Positions 1 to 8,680 are shown, numbered from the stretch's first letter. The stretch is DNA of 11,642 bases from Methylococcaceae bacterium (GCA_013140465.1 JABFST010000404.1:1-11642), one strand, 5' to 3'. The notes: generated by a model not told the origin, from the sequence alone. Numbers and translations: made by a program.

Positions 1-141
1 AAGTTGGCGCGTATGGGGGTTAGGGGAGGCTATTGAATAACCCCCTCAGCCCCCTCGTAAGCTTGCTCATCGGAGTGAAAAAACATGTGTTTTCACTCCA
101 GTCTCTTAAGAGGGGATCTGAATAAGTAAAAAATAAGCGCA
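1..141. other. Intergenic region downstream of tamB with several inverted repeats
   Basis: No coding region is supported here. Three symmetric elements are visible. GGGGGTTA at 15-22 is complementary to TAACCCCC at 38-45, giving an 8-bp stem with a 15-nt loop. GGAGTGAAAA at 72-81 pairs perfectly with TTTTCACTCC at 90-99 (10-bp stem, 8-nt loop). CTCTTAAGAG at 103-112 is a perfect palindrome. The 72-99 hairpin lies about 45 bases past the tamB stop and could end its transcript, but no T-run follows it on the minus strand, so it is not a standard Rho-independent terminator. The C-rich and G-rich strings at 15-56 resemble gammaproteobacterial extragenic repeats; that resemblance is inferred. Confidence 0.6.
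72..99. repeat. Perfect 10-bp inverted repeat downstream of tamB
   Basis: The arms GGAGTGAAAA (72-81) and TTTTCACTCC (90-99) are exact reverse complements around an 8-nt loop. The position just beyond the tamB stop suggests mRNA 3'-end protection or termination. The missing U-tract argues against simple intrinsic termination. Confidence 0.6.
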
Positions 142-3100
142 TTAATCGGTGTCTATCTCATAGTTAATTTTGACCCGCTGCGATGTCCCGGCTTGGGTTT
201 CAATATTAATGCTTTCGGTCAGTTTGTGTTTTAGCACGACGGCGGCTTGCTTGTTAAACAAGCCCACTTTTGCGCCGACATAAAAATTCGGGGTCAGATA
301 TTCACCGACGGCGACCAGCGTATCCTGCAAGGTTTCGCCTTCTTGCACTTCAAACTCATCGATACCCAGTTTATCGGTGATCCAACTGGCTTGCCCGCCA
401 CCATAAGATAAGGCGGCGGCAGCCAGCATATTGCCTTCGGCCTTGCTGACCTGGCTGACCGGATTGCCTGTGACCAAATACGCCAAGGCATCTGCTTCGG
501 GTAACACCGGATCAGAACTGATGCGGGTTTGCGGCTTTTGCAAGGGCCCGCTTAAACTTAAGATGGCTGTGACTTTTTTGCTTTTAGACAAGCGGATCGC
601 CTCCACATCCAGCCACGGGTTATCCACCGGGCCATTAAACTGAAAGCGGCCTTTGCGCACCGTCAAATCTTGCCCATAGCTTTTGTAGCGGGCTTTTTGC
701 ATATCGACATTGCCGTGCATGGACAGTTTGTTGTCGGTTTGGATAACCTTTAAACGGCCTTCTAAATGCGTGCTTAAGCCTTGTCCGACAAAACTGACTT
801 GTTTGCCTAGTGCTATGTCGATATTGGCATTCATGCCTATGGTTTCCGCTGCCTCAACTGGCGGCTTTTCTGCGCCGATGATAATTTCATCCGCGCTGAC
901 TTTAATCGCATTTTCGGGCAATTCTTTTAGCTTTAACACCGCCTTATCCACGGTTATCGCTCCCGTCAACAGACCTTTTTTATCCGCTAACAGAAACTTT
1001 AAATCCGGGCTGATGGCTATTTCAGCCTCAGGTAGACGCGCGATTTCGACATTATTGCCCGTCAGATTTAGGCTAATCGGCGTATCCGCATCTGCCAGCA
1101 AGCTGATAAAACCATCCAGATTGACTTGCCCCTCGCCAGAACGCGCACTTCCTTTTACTTGCAGCAGATGGCTACCGTCGTCTGCCGCCAATGCTTGGAG
1201 TTTGATGTCTTTTAGGCTGATGCCCAACTCATTGGCGGCAAAGCCACCGCCAGTAAAGCGGATCGCCCCTAAGGCCGTCGGGGCCGACAGAGTGCCGCTT
1301 AAGGCCACATCTGCATAAAGCTGACCCTTAAGATCCGACACCTGTGGGACTAGCGGATTGACCACCGTAAAATCTTGCACGGCGGCATTTATCTGGCCTG
1401 ACAAGGTTTGCGCCTTGCCCGTGTCCACCGCCAATTGGGCGCGCAAATAATCTTTGCCGACCAAGTGCATAGCCAAATCCGCCGATACTAGACTATCCTT
1501 GAGCGTGCCTGTCAGTGTCGATGCGCCCAACACGATAGGCCCATTGCCAGTGTTTGCCGCTAACGTGACGCTAATTGGCGGGAAACTGACATCATATTGC
1601 CCGCTTAAACCATTTTTGGGGTTCAACTCGGCGTTCACCTGCACCAAGCCATTAGGCTGCAATGCGCTGATGGTATCGGTCGGATGCAGCATCACTGGCG
1701 CTAGCGAGCCATGAAGGCTTAAGGTGTTTTGCCCACGCGCGAGTTGGGCATGTAAATTCAGGTCATGCAGCCCTAGATTTTGCGCGGGCAAATCCAGTGC
1801 CGCCCGCGTTAAGTCCACATAGCCGTCCAACTGCGGTTGTTTTAAAGTCCCTGCAAATGCGATCTGGCTGTTGAGCTGGCCTTTTAGCCCTGACAACTGC
1901 GGCGCAAAGGCCGTCACTACCGAAAACTCCTGTACCGAAGCTGATAACTGCCCGCCTATGCGTTGGCTTTTGCCTGTATCGAATTGGATTTGCCCGCGCA
2001 CAAAATCGCGGGCTTGTAAGGCTAAATCGACATCGGCAACCAGTTGTCCGCCTTTTAAGGTGCCGGTTACAGACGATGTACCCAACGCAATCTCTTTATT
2101 TTGCAAGCTGAGCGTAGGGGCTGAAATATCCACTTGATAACGCCCCACCAACACGCCTTTTATTTGTTGCACGTCGGCATGGGCATCGACTTCCCCCGCG
2201 AGTTGCGTGCCTTTAGGCAAATACGCGTTTGCCAAACGTAAGGGCAAATGGCTGATGCTTAAACCGCCATCCATATTGCCTTGGGCTTGCTTAACCGCGT
2301 GGACACACAGTGCCGCCGATTGTTGCGCCAAACACAGCTCGCCCAAGGTTGCCGCCACGCCTGTAGCTGTGGAGTTGATGCCTATCGCCACGGCCTTAGC
2401 CACAGACCACGCGCCTAACTCGGGTGTCGCCACATTTAACTGCTTGAGACTACCTTGCCAGTGTGCGTTGTTTAAGTTGCCGGAGACGGCGGCGTTTACC
2501 TCGCCTAGGGTTGAGTCTATGGCGAGTTTAAAGTCATGCTGTTGCGGTGTGCCTAAACCCTCAAGCCGTGCCGACTGGATTTGCACTGTGCCTGTACTGA
2601 CGCTGTTGGCGGACACCAGTAGTTGCGAGGTTTTGTTAGGAGTGCTGCTGTAGTTGAGGTCTACTGCCAGCTGTTTGGCGCGGTGTTCGGCAAAACGCAG
2701 ATCTCGGGCTTGTGCTTTTAGGGTAATACTGGGCTGTTGCCACGTCCCTTGCAGCACGCCCTGGCCTGTTAAGCTGCCGCCTAAAGTCGGCCAAAATGCG
2801 TCTAAGCGTGGCGTGTCGATCGTCAGGTTAAGGCTAGATTGCGCCAAGCCCATCGTGCCATTTGCGGCAATGTTGTTGCTGCCAGAACGGATTTGCAGCT
2901 TATTGACGGTTATTTGCCCGCCATTAATATCCAGTTTGCCATCGGCACTGACTGGATTGCCGCGCAAAGTGCCGGACAGCTTATCCAACATCACCGCCAA
3001 CTGCATCCCAGTATCGGCGATACGGCCTTGTAGTTGGCTGCTAAAAGTCAAATCGCCGGGCAGTTCTGGCATCAAAATAGCCGGGTTAAAATGCTGCCCA

Positions 3101-4134
3101 GTTGCGGTCAGCGCAAACGTGGGCGCATCTTGCCACGCCAGTTTGCCGTTAAGCTGAAACTCGCCCGTGGTGGATTTAAGGGCCAAACGCCCAATCGTCA
3201 GGCTGGTTTGCGTGCCTTTGCCTTGCATCATCAGGCTGGCTGCGGGTAAATACGGCTGGCTGAGGGCGCTGTTTAAGGTCAGTTGATAATCATCCAAACC
3301 GCCGATAACCGCTAGCGTGCCTTGTGCGCTTTGCACTTGTGGCGTAGTGCCAGTTATCGGCCACACCAGTTGTTGCCAGTGTATCTGCGCATCAATACGC
3401 GGCACGGTCAGCACCTCGGCGACTTGCCCGTTTACAGCCACTTTAAACGGTGTGGTCGTTTGGTTGCTAAAGCTAAGTTTGTTGAGGTCGCCCGTGAGTT
3501 GGCTAGTGCCTTGCCATCGCCCGTTAGCACCCGCGTCAAGCTGCCAGCCCGCTGTTAGCGTAAGCGCGTAGCCGTTGCCCAAACGCACTTGCCCGTGGGC
3601 GGTTGCCGCCAAGATTTCGGCATTCAGCTCTAAGGCATCCAAGACCAACTGGTCGCCTGTGGTCGCCAATTTGAGTTGTAGCTTTTCGAGATGGTGGCGG
3701 CTTGCGCCTTGTTGCACCGCCATATCGGTCAACAACAACCGCCCGACCGTGAGTTGCACTGGCAAAAACAACGGCGCATTGCCGTCAAAGGGGCTGGCAG
3801 GTTCGGGTTGTTTGCTGTCGCTTAGGCTAAGGCTAACGCCGTCTATGGCTAAATCGACAATATTGACTCGGCCTTGCAACAACGCGGCGGCTTGCCAGGT
3901 TAAGTTCAGCGTGCGGATGTCCAGGGTTTCGGTGTCGCTTTGGTAATGCAGGCCCGTCAGGCTGATGTGATCTAGCAAACGTCCGTTGATAGTGGCGACC
4001 GATGCCGACGGCAAGGCCGAAACAACTTGCCGCAACAACCACGCGCTGCCGGATTCGGTGCTGATGAGCGCCACGCCCGCTATCGGTATCAGCAACACCA
4101 GCAACACCAACACGACGGCTAAGCGTTTGTTCAT
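142..4134 (-). CDS. tamB: TamB, inner-membrane-anchored translocation and assembly module subunit
   Basis: TamB works with TamA to assist insertion of some outer-membrane proteins. As a long AsmA-like beta structure spanning the periplasm it is also implicated in phospholipid traffic to the outer membrane (family knowledge). The 1330-residue protein is close to the usual 1250-1350. Residues 5-25 form an uncleaved hydrophobic signal anchor. A very long beta-rich region of Leu/Gly/Thr strands follows. The C-terminal ~300 residues match the TamB (DUF490) domain: SDPVLPEADALAYLVTG near 1207, LGIDEFEVQEG near 1256, and YLTPNFYVGAKVGLF near 1279, ending in alternating strand residues. Two cysteines at 601 and 610 could form a disulfide. 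Residues about 664-796 and 845-981 are clearly similar, pointing to an internal duplication. The ATG overlaps the tamA stop by 4 bases (ATGA), which fixes the start and implies translational coupling. Confidence 0.97.
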   Translation of the reverse strand: MNKRLAVVLVLLVLLIPIAGVALISTESGSAWLLRQVVSALPSASVATINGRLLDHISLTGLHYQSDTETLDIRTLNLTWQAAALLQGRVNIVDLAIDGVSLSLSDSKQPEPASPFDGNAPLFLPVQLTVGRLLLTDMAVQQGASRHHLEKLQLKLATTGDQLVLDALELNAEILAATAHGQVRLGNGYALTLTAGWQLDAGANGRWQGTSQLTGDLNKLSFSNQTTTPFKVAVNGQVAEVLTVPRIDAQIHWQQLVWPITGTTPQVQSAQGTLAVIGGLDDYQLTLNSALSQPYLPAASLMMQGKGTQTSLTIGRLALKSTTGEFQLNGKLAWQDAPTFALTATGQHFNPAILMPELPGDLTFSSQLQGRIADTGMQLAVMLDKLSGTLRGNPVSADGKLDINGGQITVNKLQIRSGSNNIAANGTMGLAQSSLNLTIDTPRLDAFWPTLGGSLTGQGVLQGTWQQPSITLKAQARDLRFAEHRAKQLAVDLNYSSTPNKTSQLLVSANSVSTGTVQIQSARLEGLGTPQQHDFKLAIDSTLGEVNAAVSGNLNNAHWQGSLKQLNVATPELGAWSVAKAVAIGINSTATGVAATLGELCLAQQSAALCVHAVKQAQGNMDGGLSISHLPLRLANAYLPKGTQLAGEVDAHADVQQIKGVLVGRYQVDISAPTLSLQNKEIALGTSSVTGTLKGGQLVADVDLALQARDFVRGQIQFDTGKSQRIGGQLSASVQEFSVVTAFAPQLSGLKGQLNSQIAFAGTLKQPQLDGYVDLTRAALDLPAQNLGLHDLNLHAQLARGQNTLSLHGSLAPVMLHPTDTISALQPNGLVQVNAELNPKNGLSGQYDVSFPPISVTLAANTGNGPIVLGASTLTGTLKDSLVSADLAMHLVGKDYLRAQLAVDTGKAQTLSGQINAAVQDFTVVNPLVPQVSDLKGQLYADVALSGTLSAPTALGAIRFTGGGFAANELGISLKDIKLQALAADDGSHLLQVKGSARSGEGQVNLDGFISLLADADTPISLNLTGNNVEIARLPEAEIAISPDLKFLLADKKGLLTGAITVDKAVLKLKELPENAIKVSADEIIIGAEKPPVEAAETIGMNANIDIALGKQVSFVGQGLSTHLEGRLKVIQTDNKLSMHGNVDMQKARYKSYGQDLTVRKGRFQFNGPVDNPWLDVEAIRLSKSKKVTAILSLSGPLQKPQTRISSDPVLPEADALAYLVTGNPVSQVSKAEGNMLAAAALSYGGGQASWITDKLGIDEFEVQEGETLQDTLVAVGEYLTPNFYVGAKVGLFNKQAAVVLKHKLTESINIETQAGTSQRVKINYEIDTD
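1192..2145 (-). repeat. Internal duplication within tamB (two copies of ~135 codons)
   Basis: Copy 1 is residues ~664-796 (bases 1747-2145) and copy 2 is residues ~845-981 (bases 1192-1602). Shared landmarks in order are GRYQV/GQYDV, SSVTGTLK/STLTGTLK, RGQIQFDTGK/RAQLAVDTGK, VQEFSVV/VQDFTVV, LSGLKGQL/VSDLKGQL and FAGTLKQP/LSGTLSAP. The period is about 181-186 residues. Divergence is substantial, so the duplication is old. TamB proteins are made of degenerate beta repeats, but two extended matching blocks go beyond that background. Confidence 0.75.
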
Positions 4135-5849
4135 AGCCTGGCCCCTGCGGCAAAGTGGATTTGAAAGGACGAATCTGCATCATTCAGCGGCAAGGCAAAA
4201 TCAACACGCACAGGCCCAAACGGCGAATACCAACGCACACCCAAACCCACGCCAGTTTTTAACAAGATATTGTCAGGGTTATAGGCATCGCCTGTATCCA
4301 AAAAAGCCGCAATCCCCCACTCGTTAAACACGGCTTGTTCGTATTCCATGCTCAACACGGTTAAAAATCGTCCGCCGACGACTAAACCCTGATTATCTTT
4401 AGGCCCCAATTCTTTATAGGAATAACCGCGTATGCTGTTAATGCCGCCCGCATAAAATCGGTACGATGTGGGCAACAAATCAAACTGATCGACCCACGTT
4501 GCGCCCAATTCGCTATGGGCGATAAATTTGCCGCGCCACGGCATAGGGTATAAATAGGTTGCCGATAACGCCGCCTGCACAAAGCTGACATCAGACAGCG
4601 GATTTTTATAACTGCCGCTGACATCCCATTTGAGCCGATACCCCTTAGACGGGCGCATGGCATTGTTGGACACCGACTTCAACCAACTGCCGCCGGGCAC
4701 CAGCAACAGTGTTTGCGTGGTGTTAGTGCCGATTTGAAAATCTTCATAATCCAAATCTAAAAACAGGGTTTGTTTCCAGCCTTGGTCTAGGGCATGTTTT
4801 AAGCGTCCCGACAGTTTCGCGGACAAGGTTTTAAAGCTTTGGGTGTCTTCACGTTTAAGCCCTACGCCCATACTGGCAAAATCGTTGGTCGGATCGCTTA
4901 ACGGGGCGCTGTATTCAGCGTCTAGTGTTGATAACACGGGCGATACATCTAGCGCGGTGTTTAGAAAATGCCCGCGCTGATTTAAGCGGCGGTTTTCATA
5001 AGCGGCACTGATTAAAGGGCCTATGTCGGTGTCATAGCCGATGCCTATGGCGTAATGGCGGTGTTTTTTGGCCTCTAAGTTAATCGTGATAGGCACAGAA
5101 GCGTCGGCGTTTTCGGGTTCGGGATGGATGTCCACGCGCTCAAAATAACCGCTTTTGGCAAGGTCATTATGGGTTTTGGCAAGTTGTTCGCTGGTGTAAA
5201 AATCACCCGTTTTAATGGCGATATAGTGGCTGACAAAATCGGGGTTTAATATGGATTGGTTAAGGGTGATGTTGCCGAATACGCGGCGTTTGTCCGCCGT
5301 GTATTCTAATTTGATATAGGCCACGTTGAGCTGTGTGTCTATCAGCAATTGGTTTTTGGTAAAACGGCCTTGCAGATAGCCTTGCTCCCGCGCCAAGGCA
5401 TCAATCTTGGTTTTCATGTCTTCGTAGATGCCATGATTCAGGGGGCTACCCACATTTTTGAGCAATTTTTTGCGCAATTTCTGTAAGTCTTTATCGTCTT
5501 GGCTGATGCCGACATAATCAATCGCCATATCCTTAATTTGCACCCTTGCGCCAGCATTCACGACAAAATCGGCTTGCCAACAGCCTGTGTGGAAGTTCAG
5601 TTTTTTGGTGGTTACACCATGATAATAGCCCAACGCCCGTAAGCCTTGGTCGATTTCCTGATCCGCCAAACTGAACAGATTGCGCACTTTCCAGTCGGGG
5701 CTTTGGCAGTTTTCGCGCGATAACGACAGCATCAGCCGGACATTTTCTTGCGTGCCGCTATCCAAGCCCGAAAGGCGTATGTCGGCATAAGCGGAAATAG
5801 CGCTTAACCACAATAAGCCAACAATCAGGGGGACTAAAATAGGCCGCAT
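4131..5849 (-). CDS. tamA: TamA, outer-membrane BamA-family (Omp85) assembly protein
   Basis: TamA is the outer-membrane barrel of the translocation and assembly module and binds TamB through its periplasmic domains (family knowledge). The protein has 572 residues against 577 in E. coli. A signal peptide occupies ~1-22 (hydrophobic core, then AYA-D). Three POTRA-like domains follow at roughly 23-101, 102-185 and 188-262, and the Omp85 barrel covers ~265-572. The conserved loop-6 motif is IRGY at 473-476, within GGINSIRGYSYKELGP. The C-terminus GARL resembles the Leu-ended TamA class. Cys48 and Cys90 in POTRA1 could form a disulfide. The start is the only Met that gives an intact signal peptide, although no purine-rich ribosome binding site precedes it (CCCACTCCTT lies upstream). 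Its stop overlaps the tamB start by 4 bases, so the two form an operon. Confidence 0.97.
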   Translation of the reverse strand: MRPILVPLIVGLLWLSAISAYADIRLSGLDSGTQENVRLMLSLSRENCQSPDWKVRNLFSLADQEIDQGLRALGYYHGVTTKKLNFHTGCWQADFVVNAGARVQIKDMAIDYVGISQDDKDLQKLRKKLLKNVGSPLNHGIYEDMKTKIDALAREQGYLQGRFTKNQLLIDTQLNVAYIKLEYTADKRRVFGNITLNQSILNPDFVSHYIAIKTGDFYTSEQLAKTHNDLAKSGYFERVDIHPEPENADASVPITINLEAKKHRHYAIGIGYDTDIGPLISAAYENRRLNQRGHFLNTALDVSPVLSTLDAEYSAPLSDPTNDFASMGVGLKREDTQSFKTLSAKLSGRLKHALDQGWKQTLFLDLDYEDFQIGTNTTQTLLLVPGGSWLKSVSNNAMRPSKGYRLKWDVSGSYKNPLSDVSFVQAALSATYLYPMPWRGKFIAHSELGATWVDQFDLLPTSYRFYAGGINSIRGYSYKELGPKDNQGLVVGGRFLTVLSMEYEQAVFNEWGIAAFLDTGDAYNPDNILLKTGVGLGVRWYSPFGPVRVDFALPLNDADSSFQIHFAAGARL

Positions 5850-5952
5850 AAGGAGTGGGTAGGGGAAGTTTGAAAATGCACACGGGCTGCTTTAGGCGCA
5901 TGACGGGCAGCATGGGTATAGAGTCCGAAGCTGATAAATCTACATTAAACTG

Positions 5953-5984
5953 CCTCTCCCTCAGGGCGAGGGTAGGGTGAGGGC
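5953..5984. repeat. GC-rich extragenic repeat-like element
   Basis: The sequence begins CCTCTCCCT, then CA, then AGGGCGAGG (one mismatch in a 9-bp stem, almost no loop), and continues into GGTAGGGTGAGGGC. Strings of this form (CTCTCCCT..AGGG.GAGGGT.AGGGTGAGGG) recur as intergenic repeats in many gammaproteobacterial genomes, as I recall. Only one copy lies in this window, so repetition is inferred. It sits in the 219-bp gap between pyrD and tamA, upstream of tamA. Confidence 0.45.
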
Positions 5985-6017
5985 TATACGCGCAACTGCT
6001 TATGAGCAGCAGGATAA

Positions 6018-6050
6018 AGACCTGCGAGGTTTTTAAAACCTCGCAGGTCT
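6018..6050. repeat. 33-nt near-perfect palindrome downstream of pyrD
   Basis: The left arm AGACCTGCGAGGTTTT (6018-6033) is the exact reverse complement of AAAACCTCGCAGGTCT (6035-6050), with one T between. It lies 18 bases past the pyrD stop. In a pyrD transcript it would fold into a long hairpin, followed by UUUAUCC, so it could act as a weak terminator. Palindromes of the AGACCTG..AGGTTTT type are, to my recollection, scattered through unrelated bacterial genomes as dispersed elements. That origin is inferred; the symmetry is directly visible. Confidence 0.85.
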
Positions 6051-6068
6051 ACAGTACCCATACACGCC

Positions 6069-7085
6069 TTATTTTAAGGATTTTGCAATATTGGCCAGCA
6101 GTTGCGGCCCTTGGTAAATCAAGCCGCTATAAATTTGCACGAGACTGGCCCCTGCCGCCAGTTTTTCTTGTGCGTCTGCCGCGCTTAAGATGCCACCTGC
6201 CGCAATAATGGGCAGTTTGCCTTGCAAAGCCCCAGCCAATTGGCGCACTACCCACGTTGCTTGGGCTTTTACGGGCGCACCGCTTAAGCCGCCCGCTTCT
6301 TGGGCGAGCGGGTGCGTGGCGATGCTGTCCCGCGCCAGCGTGGTGTTGGTGGCAATTACGCCGTCTATGGCAAATTCCAACAGCAATTGTGCTATGCCTT
6401 GAATTTCTTCTTCACTGAGGTCGGGGGCGATTTTTAACACCAGCGGCACATAACGCCCGTGCGCTTGGTGCAACTTAAGCTGCTCTTCTTTTAAGGTGCT
6501 GACCAGCACTTTTAGCTCATCCGCTTGTTGGAGCTGGCGCAGGTTTTTAGTGTTGGGTGACGAGATGTTTAAGGTAATGTAGCTGGCATAAGGATAAGCC
6601 AAGCGTAAGCCAATCACATAATCACCCACCGCATCAACAATCGGCGTGTCAAAGTTTTTGCCAATGTTGATGCCTAAAATGCCTTTGTAAGCACTTTTTT
6701 GCACTTGCCCCAACAGAAAGGCTACACCCAAATTATTAAAGCCCATACGGTTAATGATGGCCTGATGTTCGGGCAAGCGGAACAAACGCGGCTTAGGGTT
6801 GCCGGGCTGCGGGCGTGGCGTGACCGTGCCAATTTCTATAAAACCAAAGCCTAATGCCGCCAACGCGTCGATATATTCGCCGTTTTTGTCCAATCCTGCG
6901 GCAAGGCCAATAGGGTTTTTAAAGTGCAGCCCCATAAGCTCTACAGGCCGATCGGCAATTGTGGGGTATACAAGCTTGCTTAAGCCTGAATCATAGGCCA
7001 TCGCCAGCAATTTAAGCGTCGTATCATGCGCATCTTCGGGATCTAAGGAAAACAGTAGTGGGCGTAGTAACGGGTAAAGGTTCAT
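6069..7085 (-). CDS. pyrD: Dihydroorotate dehydrogenase (quinone), class 2
   Basis: This enzyme oxidises dihydroorotate to orotate using FMN and passes electrons to the respiratory quinone pool. It is the fourth step of de novo pyrimidine synthesis, at the inner face of the cytoplasmic membrane. The protein has 338 residues (E. coli 336). The N-terminal ~40 residues form the short helical membrane-associating segment that marks class 2. Core motifs follow: [10 protein letters not shown] at 60-69, [15 protein letters not shown] at 86-100, INRMGFNN at 111-118, and NISSPNT at 173-179 with the catalytic Ser at 175, the same number as in E. coli. ATNTT (245-249), GGLSGAPV (265-272), and AAGGI (295-299) with [11 protein letters not shown] (317-327) bind FMN phosphate. 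It lies 52 bp downstream of thiO on the same strand, so they may share a transcript. No clear Shine-Dalgarno precedes the ATG. Confidence 0.98.
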   Translation of the reverse strand: MNLYPLLRPLLFSLDPEDAHDTTLKLLAMAYDSGLSKLVYPTIADRPVELMGLHFKNPIGLAAGLDKNGEYIDALAALGFGFIEIGTVTPRPQPGNPKPRLFRLPEHQAIINRMGFNNLGVAFLLGQVQKSAYKGILGINIGKNFDTPIVDAVGDYVIGLRLAYPYASYITLNISSPNTKNLRQLQQADELKVLVSTLKEEQLKLHQAHGRYVPLVLKIAPDLSEEEIQGIAQLLLEFAIDGVIATNTTLARDSIATHPLAQEAGGLSGAPVKAQATWVVRQLAGALQGKLPIIAAGGILSAADAQEKLAAGASLVQIYSGLIYQGPQLLANIAKSLK

Positions 7086-7137
7086 AAGCGAGTTGGTTTT
7101 AAGTGGGATAAAACAATGCCGTTATGGCGCAAGAAAG

Positions 7138-8235
7138 TTAATGGGAACGGTCTAGTTGGTAAGGTTCAGGGGCAATATGGGGCGGTCGGTTAAGGATCAG
7201 GTCGGCCATGAGCTGTGCAGAGGCCGGGCCCATGACCAAGCCATTCCTAAAATGGCCCGCATTGATGCTCAAGTTGTCAAACTCGGGGTGTTTGGCAATA
7301 TACGGCACACCGTGTTCTGTACCCGGGCGCAAACCAGCCCAATGTGCCAGTAAGGGCGCGGTTTTTAGCGCGGGCAATAGTCTTAAGGCAAACGCAGCCA
7401 AGCGTTCCTTCGCCGCTAGGCTGGTGGTTTTATTAAAATCATCGTGTTCTACCGTGCTGCCCGCCAAGATCTTGCCATCACGGCGGGGAATCAAATACTG
7501 GTCGCCGTCTAACACCATCGTCTGCAACAGTCCGGGTGGGGCATCAAACAACAGCATCTGTCCTTTTACGGGGGCAATGTGCGGGGCGGTGTGGGATTCT
7601 GGAAACAATTGCTTAAACAATTGCCCTGTCCAAGCCCCTGCGGTTATCAGCACTTGGTTGACGGCGAGCGTCCCGCAATCGGTGTCGATGCTAGTGATGC
7701 GCGTACCTGTGCGGTTTATGCCCAACAACCCGCAATGTTCGATCAGATTTGCGCCTTTGTTGAGCAAATCTTGCCGCAGCGACTTAACCAAGCGGGGATT
7801 ACGCGCTTGGGCAATGTCGGGCAGCCATAGCGGGTGTTCGGGCTGGGTGTCCAATGCCTTAAACAAGGCCGTATCTGCGGCCTGAAAGGCCACATTGTGG
7901 CGCAGGCACCAAGCCGTTGCGGCAGCAATGTCGGGGTTTTGGGTGATTAACAAGCCGCAGCGTGTCCATTCTGGATCGATGCCCGTCTCTGCGCTTAATT
8001 CGGCAGCCAAAGTTGGGTATAAGCTAAAGCTTTGTAGCACCAAGTGGGTAATCGCCTCGGCTTGCCGCCAAGGATACAAGGGCAGCAAAATGCCGCCACC
8101 TGCCCAGGAGGATTCTTGGCCTAAGGTGTTTTTTTCAATCACCGTGACGCTGGCACCTGCCTTTATCAGTTCTCGCGCGGTCAACAGGCCGATGGCGCCG
8201 CCACCAATAAGGGTTATGTCTGGGGTTGTGGTCAT
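7138..8235 (-). CDS. thiO: Glycine oxidase ThiO (FAD-dependent)
   Basis: ThiO oxidises glycine to iminoglycine (dehydroglycine), which is used to build the thiazole ring of thiamine; it is a cytoplasmic FAD enzyme of the DAAO family. From the chosen ATG the protein is 365 residues, typical of the family. The Rossmann FAD motif IGGGAIG is at 10-16 and the ribose-binding acid is Glu34. SSWAGGGI follows at 42-49. GLRPGT contains Arg303, which corresponds to the substrate-carboxylate arginine of B. subtilis glycine oxidase (Arg302). The C-terminal FAD motif GHFRNG is at 327-332. An in-frame ATG at 8313 would add 26 residues rich in Cys, Pro and Leu. It has AGGGGAG and TTTAGG upstream, but the extension is not typical of ThiO, so 8235 is preferred even though it lacks an obvious ribosome binding site. 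No other thiamine gene is in the window. Confidence 0.93.
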   Translation of the reverse strand: MTTTPDITLIGGGAIGLLTARELIKAGASVTVIEKNTLGQESSWAGGGILLPLYPWRQAEAITHLVLQSFSLYPTLAAELSAETGIDPEWTRCGLLITQNPDIAAATAWCLRHNVAFQAADTALFKALDTQPEHPLWLPDIAQARNPRLVKSLRQDLLNKGANLIEHCGLLGINRTGTRITSIDTDCGTLAVNQVLITAGAWTGQLFKQLFPESHTAPHIAPVKGQMLLFDAPPGLLQTMVLDGDQYLIPRRDGKILAGSTVEHDDFNKTTSLAAKERLAAFALRLLPALKTAPLLAHWAGLRPGTEHGVPYIAKHPEFDNLSINAGHFRNGLVMGPASAQLMADLILNRPPHIAPEPYQLDRSH

Positions 8236-8651
8236 GGTGGGTTCGTAGTCGGTTAAAAGTAAATTAAGTGCAAGCGGCGGCAGTGGTTCAAGTTTGCACG
8301 CGCACGGGTGCATTGTAACCTAAACATCTCCCCTAAAAAGTGCGGGCCTGCGTCAAAAAACGGGCATTTTATTTTAGGTTGGCGGGCTTGTTGTGAATTT
8401 TTACCACAGTCAGCCCAGAGAATACACCGATTAAAATTGCCGGATCTATTTTTGCTTTGAAATGGGGCGTATAGCCCTGATAATGCGCGTAGTTGGTGCA
8501 ATTTAACGCCGATATTTTAGCGGCATCAGCACTTCTGTTGTTTAGGATTTATTGTTGTTTTTTTTCTACAAATCGCCGACACACCTTAAGTATTACGTCT
8601 TAACCATTGATAATTAAAGACTAATAGCCACCAAAAAAAATTCTATAAAAC

Positions 8652-8680
8652 TTGTAGGGAAATGGGTTTACTGCTATTAT
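8652..8680 (+). promoter_or_regulatory. Candidate extended -10 sigma-70 promoter for the barrel protein gene
   Basis: TATTAT at 8675-8680 matches five of six bases of TATAAT and is preceded by TGC, giving an extended -10 (TGCTATTAT). A weak -35, TTGTAG at 8652-8657 (three of six matches), sits at the ideal 17-bp spacing. Transcription would start near 8687, leaving an AT-rich leader of about 66 nt before the ATG. Confidence 0.45.

Noticed and set aside
710..1318. A 202-residue plus-strand reading frame antisense to tamB.
   Set aside because: Antisense shadow of a gene with strong family support; long antisense frames arise from its codon bias. No domain or ribosome binding site is evident.
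7208..7885. A 225-residue plus-strand reading frame antisense to thiO.
   Set aside because: It is the mirror of a well-conserved coding region, and its translation shows no family features.
8464..8500. A string GCCCTGATAATGCGCGTAG recalling the 3' part of a thiamine pyrophosphate riboswitch near thiO.
   Set aside because: It is on the strand opposite to thiO, lacks the CTGAGA element and the proper paired arms, and the gene it would precede is a barrel protein.
8253..8501. An 82-residue minus-strand reading frame between thiO and the divergent region.
   Set aside because: It has no recognisable domain, its composition looks random, and it overlaps the possible thiO leader in another frame.
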